Assembly: GCF_900111685.1 (NCBI RefSeq)
Contig: NZ_FOHX01000004.1
Location: 377,576 to 441,575 of the forward strand
Length of the DNA: 64,000 nucleotides
Reading direction: 5' to 3'
Origin: Nonomuraea wenchangensis
Lineage (GTDB): Bacteria > Actinomycetota > Actinomycetes > Streptosporangiales > Streptosporangiaceae
The notes below the pieces were generated by a model. That model saw only the letters and a program-made list of their open reading frames with translations. It had not been told where the DNA came from and did not search any database. Shown here piece after piece: positions 21,727-29,185 of the stretch. Each line of letters opens with the position of its first letter. The stretch's first letter is position 1. Both the position numbers and the translations under genes were made by a program.

Positions 21727-23304
21727 ATGGCATCCACAGACGGCCTCCTCCCGCCCGTCGGGCCGGAGCGAGAAGCCTGGACGCACGCCACCGCCCTCGC
21801 GGTGACGGCGCTGCTCAACTGCCTGCTCCGGGAGGTCGCCCACCCGGGTTCCGACGCCGGCACGTACGTACTGCCCGCGACCGGCGGCGTCCTGCGGGTG
21901 AGCGGCGGACGTTTCCCCGCCGACCCCGAGCTGCGCGCCGCGGACGGATGGCGTCCGCTGTCGCTGGACGGCCTCGTCGAGCTCGCCGCCGCCGAGCTGC
22001 GCGCCCGTACGGGGACCGCCAACGACTCCCTGCCCGCCGAGATCCGCCACAGTCGTGACGTCGCCGCCGCGCTGCTGGCCGCGCGGCGGGCCACGGAGCC
22101 GCCCGCCGAGCTGTACCTGCGTTCGGAGCAGGCGCTCCTCGCCGGCCACCGCTACCATCCCGCGCCCAAGGCCCGGGGCGGCGCGGGTCCGGAGGAGTGG
22201 CTGCGGTACTCGCCGGAGGTCCGCGCGAGGTTCGCGCTGCCGCTGTTCGGCGTGCCCGCCGAGCTTCTGGTCGAGGACGGCGACCCGGCCGCGCTGGACG
22301 CGCTCGCCCCGGCCGCCGGCGCGGACGGCCTGGTGCCGCTGCCCGCCCACCCCTGGCAGGTGGAGCTGCTGGGCGGGCTGCGTGACGGGCGGCTGCGCCA
22401 CCTCGGCGTCACGTCGGAAGCGGCGGTGGCCACCTCCTCGATCCGTACCGTGTATCTGCCTGAGACGGACCTGTTCTGCAAGTTCAGCCTCGACGTGCGG
22501 ATCACCAACGACGTACGCCGCCTCTGGTCCCGCGACCTGCGGCGGCTCCGGGAGGTCGCCGAGCTGGTGGACGGGGCTTTCGACGGGCTGGCCGGGCACG
22601 TGCCGCGGCCCGCCGTGCTGCGCGACCGCGGCTACCGGAGCGCGGACCTGGGCGGCGACGGTGGCGAGGCGCTGGCGGTGATCGTACGGGACGGGCTGGG
22701 CGCGCACCTGCGGCCCGGCCTGAGCGCCGTGCAGGCGGCCGGGATCAGCGAGGGCTTCCCCGGCAGCCCGCTGGACGGCCTCGACGAGGACATGGCCCTG
22801 CTGTGGTGGGAGCGCTACCTGGAGCACCTGGTGCCGCCGGTCCTGCACGCCTACCTGCGGCACGGCGTCGTGTTCGAGTGCCACCTGCAGAACGTGCTGG
22901 TCGGCGTGGACGGGCGGGGCCTGCCCGCGCAGGCGATCTTCCGCGACCACGAGGGCGTGCGGGTGCTCGCCGAGCGGCGGCCGGACCTGCCCGGCGCGGC
23001 CTCGGTGAGCCGGGCCTACGGCTGGGAGCGGCTGGTCTACTGCCTGCTGACCAACAACCTGCTGGAGATCGCCGGCGCGGTGGCCGAGCGCCATCCCGCG
23101 CTGCGGGACGAGCTGTGGGCGCGGGCGCGATCGGTGTTCAAGGGCGCCGGGCGGGAGCACGGCGATCCGGGGGAGCTGCGGGCGCTGCTGTCGGAGCCGT
23201 ACGTCCCGGCGAAGGCGAACCTGCTGCTGCGCTGGACGGACGCCGAGGGCGAGGCCATGCGCTGCGTCCCGATCCCTAATCCGTTGAGACTCTTTACGCC
23301 ATAA
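21727..23304 (+). CDS. Second IucA/IucC-type NIS siderophore synthetase
   Basis: About 525 residues. Signatures: LAGHRYHPAPKARGG, LPAHPWQVELL, CKFSLDVRITNDVRRLWS and VFECHLQNVLVGVD, ending in the family-typical IPNPLRLF. Two different NIS synthetases in one divergent pair are what is needed for two successive condensations, as in aerobactin- or achromobactin-like pathways. However, no amine-modifying gene (hydroxylase, acyltransferase, decarboxylase), exporter or uptake gene is in the window, so the product cannot be named. AGGAG lies just before the ATG. Confidence 0.9.
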   Translation: MASTDGLLPPVGPEREAWTHATALAVTALLNCLLREVAHPGSDAGTYVLPATGGVLRVSGGRFPADPELRAADGWRPLSLDGLVELAAAELRARTGTANDSLPAEIRHSRDVAAALLAARRATEPPAELYLRSEQALLAGHRYHPAPKARGGAGPEEWLRYSPEVRARFALPLFGVPAELLVEDGDPAALDALAPAAGADGLVPLPAHPWQVELLGGLRDGRLRHLGVTSEAAVATSSIRTVYLPETDLFCKFSLDVRITNDVRRLWSRDLRRLREVAELVDGAFDGLAGHVPRPAVLRDRGYRSADLGGDGGEALAVIVRDGLGAHLRPGLSAVQAAGISEGFPGSPLDGLDEDMALLWWERYLEHLVPPVLHAYLRHGVVFECHLQNVLVGVDGRGLPAQAIFRDHEGVRVLAERRPDLPGAASVSRAYGWERLVYCLLTNNLLEIAGAVAERHPALRDELWARARSVFKGAGREHGDPGELRALLSEPYVPAKANLLLRWTDAEGEAMRCVPIPNPLRLFTP

Positions 23305-23327
23305 GCTATTGTTCGGAAGGCAATGCC

Positions 23328-23338
23328 TTACGGCGTAA
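23328..23338. promoter_or_regulatory. TTACGGCGTAA palindrome upstream of hydrolase
   Basis: Perfect 5-bp arms around one central base, 19 bp before the hydrolase start. A related TTACGCCATAA occurs at 23294-23304 over the stop codon of the siderophore gene, so the two may form a repressor-binding pair. No cognate regulator is adjacent. Confidence 0.35.
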
Positions 23339-23357
23339 TGAGATGAGGGGGAGCGGC

Positions 23358-24188
23358 ATGACCGAGGCGGTCCTGCACGACGGCGGCACCATCGAGGTGG
23401 AGGTGCACGGCTCAGGGCCGGTCGTGCTGCTTCCCGTGGACCCGCGCCCGATCGAGGGCGAGCAGGCCGAGGAGATGCGCAAATGGGGCGCGGACCCGGC
23501 GCTCGGCCGCTCGCTCATCGACGGGCTGAGCGACGCCTTCCGCGTCGTGGCCTTCGACTACACCGGCCACCTCATGGCCGTCCCCAAGCCGGACACCCTC
23601 ACCCCGGACAACGTGTCCGCCGACCTGCTCGCCGTGGCCGACGCGGTGGGGGCCGGGCGGTTCGCGTACTACGGCTACTCGTGGCTGGCGCTCTCCGGGC
23701 TGCAGCTCGCCCTCCGCACCGACCGGCTGACCGCGCTGGCCATGGGCGGCTACCCGCCGTACGAGGGCCCGTACGCCGAGATGCTCAAGGTCACCACGGC
23801 CACGTACGAGAAGGCGCTGGCCCCGCCCCCGCCCGCCACCGGCCCGGTGGAGCCGGGCGACTGGTCGTCGGTCCAGAACCTGCCGAGCGAGCCGCAGGCC
23901 CGGCAGTTCGTCACGCTGTACGAGGCGCTCCAGGGCTTCGACGACAAGGCCGTCCGGCTGACCTGCCCGCGCCTGTGCTTCGCCGGCTCGGCCGACGCGA
24001 TCGTCTACGCCGAGGAGTGGGGCGGGACCACGGTGGACCTCGCCGGGCCGCTGAGCCGGCACCGGGGCGAGCTGGAGGCGCGCGGCTGGGAGGTCGCCGT
24101 GCTGGACGGGCTCGACCACATGGGGGCGATGCGGGCCGAGAACGCCCTGCCCGTCCTGCGGCCGTGGCTGGAGCGCGTCCTGCTCTAG
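23358..24188 (+). CDS. Alpha/beta hydrolase
   Basis: About 276 residues, cytoplasmic. Alpha/beta-hydrolase fold with the nucleophile elbow YGYSWLALSG (GYSWL rather than the usual GxSxG), a candidate acid Asp in FAGSADAIVYAEEW and a catalytic His in GLDHMGAM. Substrate unknown. It starts at an ATG with a GAGGGGGAG just upstream. It lies behind the second NIS synthetase but with its own 53-bp leader containing palindromes, so co-transcription is uncertain. Convergent with the HldE-like gene, 5 bp apart. Confidence 0.8.
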   Translation: MTEAVLHDGGTIEVEVHGSGPVVLLPVDPRPIEGEQAEEMRKWGADPALGRSLIDGLSDAFRVVAFDYTGHLMAVPKPDTLTPDNVSADLLAVADAVGAGRFAYYGYSWLALSGLQLALRTDRLTALAMGGYPPYEGPYAEMLKVTTATYEKALAPPPPATGPVEPGDWSSVQNLPSEPQARQFVTLYEALQGFDDKAVRLTCPRLCFAGSADAIVYAEEWGGTTVDLAGPLSRHRGELEARGWEVAVLDGLDHMGAMRAENALPVLRPWLERVLL

Positions 24189-24193
24189 CGTTT

Positions 24194-25624
24194 TCAGGCG
24201 TTCTCCGGCAGTGACCGCATGCGGCCGATGATCGCCGTGGTGGAGCGGTCGGGCAGGTAGTCGAGCACCCGCACCTCGCCGCCCAGGGCACGGACGAGCG
24301 GCGTCTCCGGCAGCATCTCCGGCGTGTAGTCGCCGCCCTTGACGTACAGCTCCGGGCGGATCATCCTGATCAGCCGCTCGGGCGTGTCCTCGTCGAACTC
24401 GACCACGTAGTCCACGCCGTGCAGCGCGGCCAGCACCGACATGCGGTCCTCGCACGAGTTGACCGGCCGGCCCGCGCCCTTCAGCCGGGCCACGCCGGCG
24501 TCGCTGTTGACCGCCACCACCAGCACGTCGCCGAGCTGCCCCGCCTGCTCCAGGTAGGTGACGTGACCCCGGTGCAGCACGTCGAAGCAGCCGTTCGTGA
24601 ACACCACCTTCTCGCCGCCGCGCCGGTGCTCGTCCAGCAGCTCGGCCAGGCGTTCCGGGGTCTGCAGCGCGCCCTCGCGGCGGCGCAGCGCGCGCAGCAG
24701 GTCGTGGCGGGTGCACACGGCGGTGCCCGGACGGCGTACGACGACGGCCGCCGCCGCCTGGCCCGCCTGCGCGGCCTCCTCCGGGGTGGCCCCGCCGGCC
24801 AGCCAGAGCGCGAAGGCCGCCGTGTAGGTGTCGCCCGCGCCGGTCGCCATGTGCTGCGGCGCGGGCTGCGCGTACGTCCGGTACGGCGGCATCCCCGCCC
24901 GGTGCAGCAGCGTGCCCTCGCCGTCGAGCGTGGTCACCACCATGTCCGCGCCGGTCAGCTCCAGCACCCGGTCGCTGCGCGCCATCAGGAAGCCCAGCCG
25001 GTCCGGCTCGCCGTCCTCCTCGTCGAGCAGCCGGACGACCTCGGCGTAGTTGGGCAGCACGGCGTTCGGCCGGCACTCCCGCCAGGGGGCGACCGCGTGC
25101 GCGTCCACGACGAGCAGGGGCAGCCCGGCGAGCGCCCCGCGTACCGCCGGGGTGAACACGCCGCCGCCGTAGTCGCAGGCCACGACCACGTCGGCGGCCG
25201 GCGCGACGGCCGCGACGCGGCGCAGCAGCTCGCGCTCGGCCTCCTCGGGGAGCGGGTCCTGGTCCTCGTCGTCGAAGCGGGCGATGAGCTGGCCCTCGGT
25301 GACCAGCCGCCGCTTGTGCGAGGTACGCCGTCCCGGCACGGTCAGCAGGTCCGTCTCGACGCCGAGCAGGCGCAGCGCCTGCCGCAGCTCCTCGCCGGGC
25401 TCGTCGTCGCCGGTCACGCCGATCAGGTGTACGCGTGCGCCGAGCGCGACCAGGTTGGCGGCGGTGTTGGCGGCGCCGCCCGGGGCGTTCTCGGTGCTCT
25501 CCAGGCTCATCACGGGCACCGGAGCCTCCTGCGCGAGCCGCTTGGCCGAGCCGTGCAGCCAGGAGTCGAGCATGACGTCACCGACGACCACTGCGTTGAT
25601 GATCTTCTCGTTGGTGGTGCCCAT
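24194..25624 (-). CDS. HldE-like bifunctional heptose kinase/adenylyltransferase
   Basis: About 476 residues. The N-terminal PfkB/ribokinase domain (about 1-320; NAPGGAANTAANLVALGARV and the anion-hole motif ATGAGDTYTAAFAL) phosphorylates a heptose-7-phosphate. The C-terminal cytidylyltransferase-like domain (about 340-475; FTNGCFDVLHRGHVTYLEQA carrying HxGH) activates the sugar-1-phosphate with a nucleotide. Fusion of these two domains is the HldE/RfaE arrangement known from LPS core heptose synthesis. Here it must feed a cell-wall glycopolymer, glycoprotein or secondary metabolite. The start is uncertain: ATG 25624 is used, but the frame stays open to 25681. Divergent from GT2-GT9. Confidence 0.88.
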   Translation of the reverse strand: MGTTNEKIINAVVVGDVMLDSWLHGSAKRLAQEAPVPVMSLESTENAPGGAANTAANLVALGARVHLIGVTGDDEPGEELRQALRLLGVETDLLTVPGRRTSHKRRLVTEGQLIARFDDEDQDPLPEEAERELLRRVAAVAPAADVVVACDYGGGVFTPAVRGALAGLPLLVVDAHAVAPWRECRPNAVLPNYAEVVRLLDEEDGEPDRLGFLMARSDRVLELTGADMVVTTLDGEGTLLHRAGMPPYRTYAQPAPQHMATGAGDTYTAAFALWLAGGATPEEAAQAGQAAAAVVVRRPGTAVCTRHDLLRALRRREGALQTPERLAELLDEHRRGGEKVVFTNGCFDVLHRGHVTYLEQAGQLGDVLVVAVNSDAGVARLKGAGRPVNSCEDRMSVLAALHGVDYVVEFDEDTPERLIRMIRPELYVKGGDYTPEMLPETPLVRALGGEVRVLDYLPDRSTTAIIGRMRSLPENA

Positions 25625-25686
25625 GACAGGCGAGTACCAGCAGAAGGGCACTCCAAACCCCCGCGTGCCGGGTGTTGCCACAGGTT

Positions 25687-26529
25687 ATGCAGGGGTTTCG
25701 CCTGGGTAGCCGGGCTCCTGTGCACGGCTCAGAACTCGATGTGCTGGTCCCGACCAAGGACCGTCCGGGCGCGCTGGCGGTCACGCTCGCCGGGCTCGCC
25801 GCCCAGACCGCGGGCGGCTTCCGCGTGGTCGTCTCCGACCAGTCGGCGCGGCCCGTGGCCGAGGACCCGCTGGTGGCGGCGGCCGTACGCATCCTGGAGC
25901 ATCGGGGCTCGCCGGTCGAGCCGCTGCGCAACGTGCCGCCCAAGGGCCTGGCCGAGCAGCGGCAGTTCCTGCTGGACCGGGCCCGGCGCAGGTTCGCGCT
26001 CTACCTCGACGACGACGTGTGGCTGGAGCCGGACGCGCTCGCCACGCTGACCGGCGCGCTGGCCGAGCTGCGGTGCGGGTTCGTCGGCTACGCGCTGCAC
26101 GGGCTGTCCTACCGGGAGGACGTGCGGCCGCACGAGCTGGCGTCGTACGAGGAGTGGGCCGGCCCGGTGCGGCCCGAGCGGGTACGGAGGGACCAGCCCG
26201 CCTGGCAGCGGCACACCCTGCACAACGCGGCCAACCCGCTGCACCTGGCCGCCAAGGTGGGCGCGGACCGGGCGTGGCGGGCATACAAGGTGGCCTGGAT
26301 CGGCGGCTGCGTGCTCTACGACCGGGAGCGGCTGGTGGAGTGCGGCGGGTTCGGCTTCTGGCGTTCGGTGCCGCGCGCGCACGCCGGCGAGGACGTCGTC
26401 GCCCAGCTCCGCGTCATGGAGCGTTACGGCGGCGCCGGGCTGCTGCCCAGCCGCGCCTACCACCTGGAGCTGCCGACGACCGTCGTGGACCGGCGGGCCG
26501 AGTGCTACGACCATGTGCTGGAAGCGTGA
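25687..26529 (+). CDS. GT2-family glycosyltransferase
   Basis: About 280 residues. A GT-A fold glycosyltransferase with the nucleotide-binding start (DVLVPTKDRPGALAVTL), the metal-binding DDD in LYLDDDVWLEPDAL, and an acceptor-side segment WIGGCVLYDRERL. Its stop overlaps the start of the GT9 gene by one base, so the two glycosyltransferases are coupled and probably act in sequence on one glycan. The start is uncertain; the ATG at 25687 lacks a strong ribosome-binding site and a GTG at 25720 is also possible. Confidence 0.85.
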   Translation: MQGFRLGSRAPVHGSELDVLVPTKDRPGALAVTLAGLAAQTAGGFRVVVSDQSARPVAEDPLVAAAVRILEHRGSPVEPLRNVPPKGLAEQRQFLLDRARRRFALYLDDDVWLEPDALATLTGALAELRCGFVGYALHGLSYREDVRPHELASYEEWAGPVRPERVRRDQPAWQRHTLHNAANPLHLAAKVGADRAWRAYKVAWIGGCVLYDRERLVECGGFGFWRSVPRAHAGEDVVAQLRVMERYGGAGLLPSRAYHLELPTTVVDRRAECYDHVLEA

Positions 26530-27581
26530 TGGGCGGGCTGGTCCCCGGGGTCGAGCGGATCGCCGTGCTGCGGGCCAACGCGATCGGCGACTTCCTGCTG
26601 TCCGTGCCCGCGCTGGACGCACTCAAGTCGGCCTACCCGGACGCCAAGGTGACGCTGCTCGGCCTGCCGTGGCACGCCGAATTCCTGGCGGGGCGGCCGG
26701 GGCCGGTGGACGAGGTGATCGCGCTACCGCCGATCACCGGGGTGTCCACGAGCGAGGGCGGGCATCCGGTCCCCGGCGGCCTGTGCGAGGGGCTGCGCGA
26801 CCGGTCCTTCGACCTGGCCGTGCAGATCCACGGCGGCGGCCGGTACTCCAACCCGTTCGTCCGGCGGCTCGGCGCGCGGGTGACGGCGGGGCTGCGTACG
26901 CCGGACGCCGACGAGCTGGACCGCTGGGTGCCGTACGTGGACCACCACCACGAGAGCCTGCGCTTCCTGGAGGTGGCCGCGCTGGTCGGCGGCAGGGCGG
27001 GCGGGCTGGAGCCGCGGGTGGCGGTCACCGGCCGCGACCGCGAGGAGCTGGCCGCCGCGTTCGGCGAGCCGCCGCCCGGCCTGGTCGCGGTGCACCCGGG
27101 CGCGCGCGACCCGCGCCGGCGCTGGCCCGTGGAGCGCTTCGCCGCGGTCGCCGACCGGCTCGGCCGGCCCGTCGTGGTCACCGGCTCGGCCGCCGAACGG
27201 GACCTGGTGGAGGGGGTCGTCGCCGCGATGCGCCGGCCCGCCGTCGCCGCCGCGGGCATGCTCGGGCTCGGCGCGCTGGCCGCACTGTACGAGCGCTGCG
27301 ACCTCGTGATCGGCAACGACACCGGCCCCCGCCACCTGGCCGCGGCGGTCGGCACGCCCACCGTCGCCGTCTACTGGTGCGTCAACCTCGTCACGTACGG
27401 CCCGCTCTCCCGCACCCGGCACCGGCCGCTGATCTCATGGACCACCGGCTGCCCGGTGTGCGGCGTGGACGGCGTGGACCCGCGGGGCGAGCGCTGCCCG
27501 CACGACGTGTCGTGGGTGCGCGACGTGCCGGTGGACGACGTACTGGAGCAGGCCGGGGATCTGCTCGCGGAGACACGCTAG
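26529..27581 (+). CDS. GT9-family (ADP-heptose type) glycosyltransferase
   Basis: About 350 residues, resembling heptosyltransferases: N-terminal IAVLRANAIGDFLLSVPALDAL, middle VAVHPGARDPRRRWP, C-terminal nucleotide-binding DLVIGNDTGPRHLAAAVGTPTVAVY. The C-terminal part has four Cys around CPVCGVDGVDPRGERCPHD, an unusual Cys cluster. It uses the product expected from the HldE-like enzyme, so the three genes form a coherent heptose transfer set. The last 95 bp of the gene are duplicated exactly at 28522-28616, on the far side of a toxin-antitoxin pair. Confidence 0.88.
   Translation: MGGLVPGVERIAVLRANAIGDFLLSVPALDALKSAYPDAKVTLLGLPWHAEFLAGRPGPVDEVIALPPITGVSTSEGGHPVPGGLCEGLRDRSFDLAVQIHGGGRYSNPFVRRLGARVTAGLRTPDADELDRWVPYVDHHHESLRFLEVAALVGGRAGGLEPRVAVTGRDREELAAAFGEPPPGLVAVHPGARDPRRRWPVERFAAVADRLGRPVVVTGSAAERDLVEGVVAAMRRPAVAAAGMLGLGALAALYERCDLVIGNDTGPRHLAAAVGTPTVAVYWCVNLVTYGPLSRTRHRPLISWTTGCPVCGVDGVDPRGERCPHDVSWVRDVPVDDVLEQAGDLLAETR
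27484..27578. repeat. 95-bp direct repeat, copy 1 (GT9 3' end)
   Basis: Identical base for base to 28522-28616 in direct orientation, 1038 bp apart. After this the copies continue with near-identity for about 25 more bases, with one inserted base in copy 2. Copy 1 is the functional end of the GT9 gene. Confidence 0.95.
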
Positions 27582-27638
27582 CGGAGGGGTCCACGCGGCC
27601 CCCGTCTGAGAAGTAAAGGATCGCCTATACTCGATAGC

Positions 27639-28027
27639 GTGCAGGACGAGTGGAGCATCTATGTCACCGACGAGGTTGACGCCTGGATCGGCAGCCTTGA
27701 TCCAGTGCGGCATCGGCTCGTCATCGATGCGCTCGACCGGCTCGCGGAGAGCGTCCAGCATTGGGCAGGCCACTCGTGGGCAAGGTCAACGGCTCGCGGA
27801 TCACCAACTTGAAGGAACTGCGCCCCCGATCCTCCGGGCGTAGCGCGCTTCGACTGTTGTTCGCTTTCGACCCAAAGCGGGACGCCATCATCCTTGTTGC
27901 TGCGGACAAAATAAAGGCGAACCCACATAACCCCAACCGCTGGTATGAGGAGGCCATACCGCACGCGGAGCGTCTGTATGACATCTACCTGAAAGAGCGC
28001 GCAGAGGAGGAGGGGCAGAACCAATGA
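27639..28027 (+). pseudogene. HigB/RelE-type toxin gene, frameshifted
   Basis: Gp49-like (HigB superfamily) mRNA-interferase-type toxin, broken by one missing base. From the GTG at 27639 the first 38 codons match the N-terminal half of the intact paralogue at 31839. After about 27753 the match continues in another frame (LGRPLVGKVNGSRI, NLKELRPRSSGRSALRLLFAFD) to the stop at 28027. Restoring one G near 27753 would rejoin the frames. Either a true loss of toxin or a G-run sequencing error. A TATACT -10 box at 27626-27631 sits 7 nt before the GTG, suggesting a leaderless transcript. Overlaps the antitoxin start by 4 bp (ATGA). Confidence 0.8.
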
Positions 28028-28422
28028 CGACGTTCAAGAAGTGGAACCGTGCCAAGCACGTTGAGCAGGCCGGAGGGGAGGATGCCCTTGCCGATACCCG
28101 GCGTATGGTTGACGACTTCATCGACGCTTGGCAGCTCGCCCAGCGGCGCAAGAACGCCGCTATGACGCAGAACGAGGTTGCCGCCCTGATGGGGGTGACC
28201 AAGGCGCGGGTCTCGCAAATCGAGCGCGGCGAAGTCTCGTCAGTGGATGTGGTAGCCCGTTATGTGGAGGCGATCGGTGGACGGCTTGAGCTCACCGCCA
28301 GCTTCCCCGGTAGCACCTACCGGCTACGCGTCGGCAAGACGAGGCAGACGTGCAAGCGGCACTTCAAGTTCAAGGGTTCGCGTATCGAGTCGCACACCGG
28401 AGCCCCCCGGCACACTGTTTGA
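28024..28422 (+). CDS. XRE-type antitoxin, HigA-like
   Basis: About 132 residues. The helix-turn-helix is clear (MTQNEVAALMGVTKARVSQI), preceded by a helical N-terminal part likely to wrap the toxin. It should neutralise the toxin and repress the operon. Compared with its paralogue at 32207, it has about 20 extra, basic, low-similarity C-terminal residues (after RLRVGK), so its original stop was probably lost and read-through into flanking DNA now forms the tail. Coupled to the frameshifted toxin by ATGA overlap. Confidence 0.88.
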   Translation: MTTFKKWNRAKHVEQAGGEDALADTRRMVDDFIDAWQLAQRRKNAAMTQNEVAALMGVTKARVSQIERGEVSSVDVVARYVEAIGGRLELTASFPGSTYRLRVGKTRQTCKRHFKFKGSRIESHTGAPRHTV

Positions 28423-28472
28423 TGTCGAGGCATGCTGCGCGATCACCCTGATCCGATGTCTCAACCCTGACG

Positions 28473-28521
28473 TCGGGTCCGGCGAGGCCGCCTACCACGC
28501 GCTCCCCGCCCGGACGGGCGA
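28473..28521. repeat. Fragment matching the interior of the 29182 gene
   Basis: 46 of 49 bases match 29891-29939, inside the membrane partner gene of the sigma factor, in the same orientation. It is joined directly to copy 2 of the GT9 3' repeat. In the matching frame it would encode the GEAAYH core seen in the full gene. Confidence 0.85.
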
Positions 28522-28616
28522 GGGGCGAGCGCTGCCCGCACGACGTGTCGTGGGTGCGCGACGTGCCGGTGGACGACGTACTGGAGCAGGCCGGGGATCT
28601 GCTCGCGGAGACACGC
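28522..28616. repeat. 95-bp direct repeat, copy 2
   Basis: Exact copy of the GT9 3' end, now 5' of the sigma factor gene and not part of a complete gene. With copy 1 it brackets the first toxin-antitoxin pair. The stretch 28423-28675 otherwise holds no gene that I can support; it is a recombination scar plus the sigma factor leader. Confidence 0.95.
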
Positions 28617-28675
28617 ATAGCGGAGGGGGCCGCGCGGCGTCTGGAAGGGTGACGTCGAACCTTCCGGAGGTGATC

Positions 28676-29185
28676 GTGGACGCCGCGGACGAGCAGCGTT
28701 TCCGTGAGTTCGTCGCCGCGCGTTCCCCCGCGCTCATGCGGCTGGGGTTCCTGCTCGCCGGCGGCGATCAGCACGCGGCCGAGGACCTGGTGCAGAGCGC
28801 GCTGGCCAAACTGGCCGCGAAGTGGCGGCGGGTGGCCGCGCCCGAGGCGTACGTACGGCAGACCATGTACCGCCAGCAGGTGAGCTGGTGGCGGACGAGC
28901 GCGCGGCGCGGCGAGGTGATCCGGGCCGACCTGCCGGAGACCGCGGGCCGGGACCTCAACCACCAGAGCGAGCTGCGCATGGTGCTGCGCGCCGCGCTCG
29001 CCCGGCTCACCGCCCGCCAGCGCGCGGTGGTGGTGCTGCGTTACTTCGAGGACCTGCCCGAGCGGGAGGTGGCGCGGACCCTGGGCTGCTCGGTGGGCAC
29101 GGTCAGGAGCACCGCGCACCGGTCGCTGGCGCGGCTGCGCGAGATCGCCCCCGAACTGGCACGAGAGCTGGAGGTGGCCCGGTGA
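28676..29185 (+). CDS. SigE-family (ECF-type) RNA polymerase sigma factor
   Basis: About 169 residues. Region 2 (FREFVAARSPALMRLGFLLAGG and AEDLVQSALAKL) and region 4 (LPEREVARTLGCSVGTVRSTAHRSLARL) are present, with a short linker, as in the actinomycete SigE-like ECF subfamily. The start was taken at GTG 28676, preceded by CGGAGG; an in-frame GTG at 28649 is possible. The stop overlaps the start of the membrane protein gene by 4 bp (GTGA), so that partner is the likely signal sensor or anti-sigma factor. Confidence 0.9.
   Translation: MDAADEQRFREFVAARSPALMRLGFLLAGGDQHAAEDLVQSALAKLAAKWRRVAAPEAYVRQTMYRQQVSWWRTSARRGEVIRADLPETAGRDLNHQSELRMVLRAALARLTARQRAVVVLRYFEDLPEREVARTLGCSVGTVRSTAHRSLARLREIAPELARELEVAR

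Noticed and set aside
27661..27843. A 60-codon open frame at the start of the first toxin-antitoxin region
   Set aside because: It is neither of the two frames that match the toxin paralogue; a shadow created around the frameshift.
28262..28675. Long in-frame N-terminal extension of the sigma factor through the scar
   Set aside because: It consists of out-of-frame GT9 tail copy and scar DNA; the real start is at a ribosome-binding site near 28665-28670.
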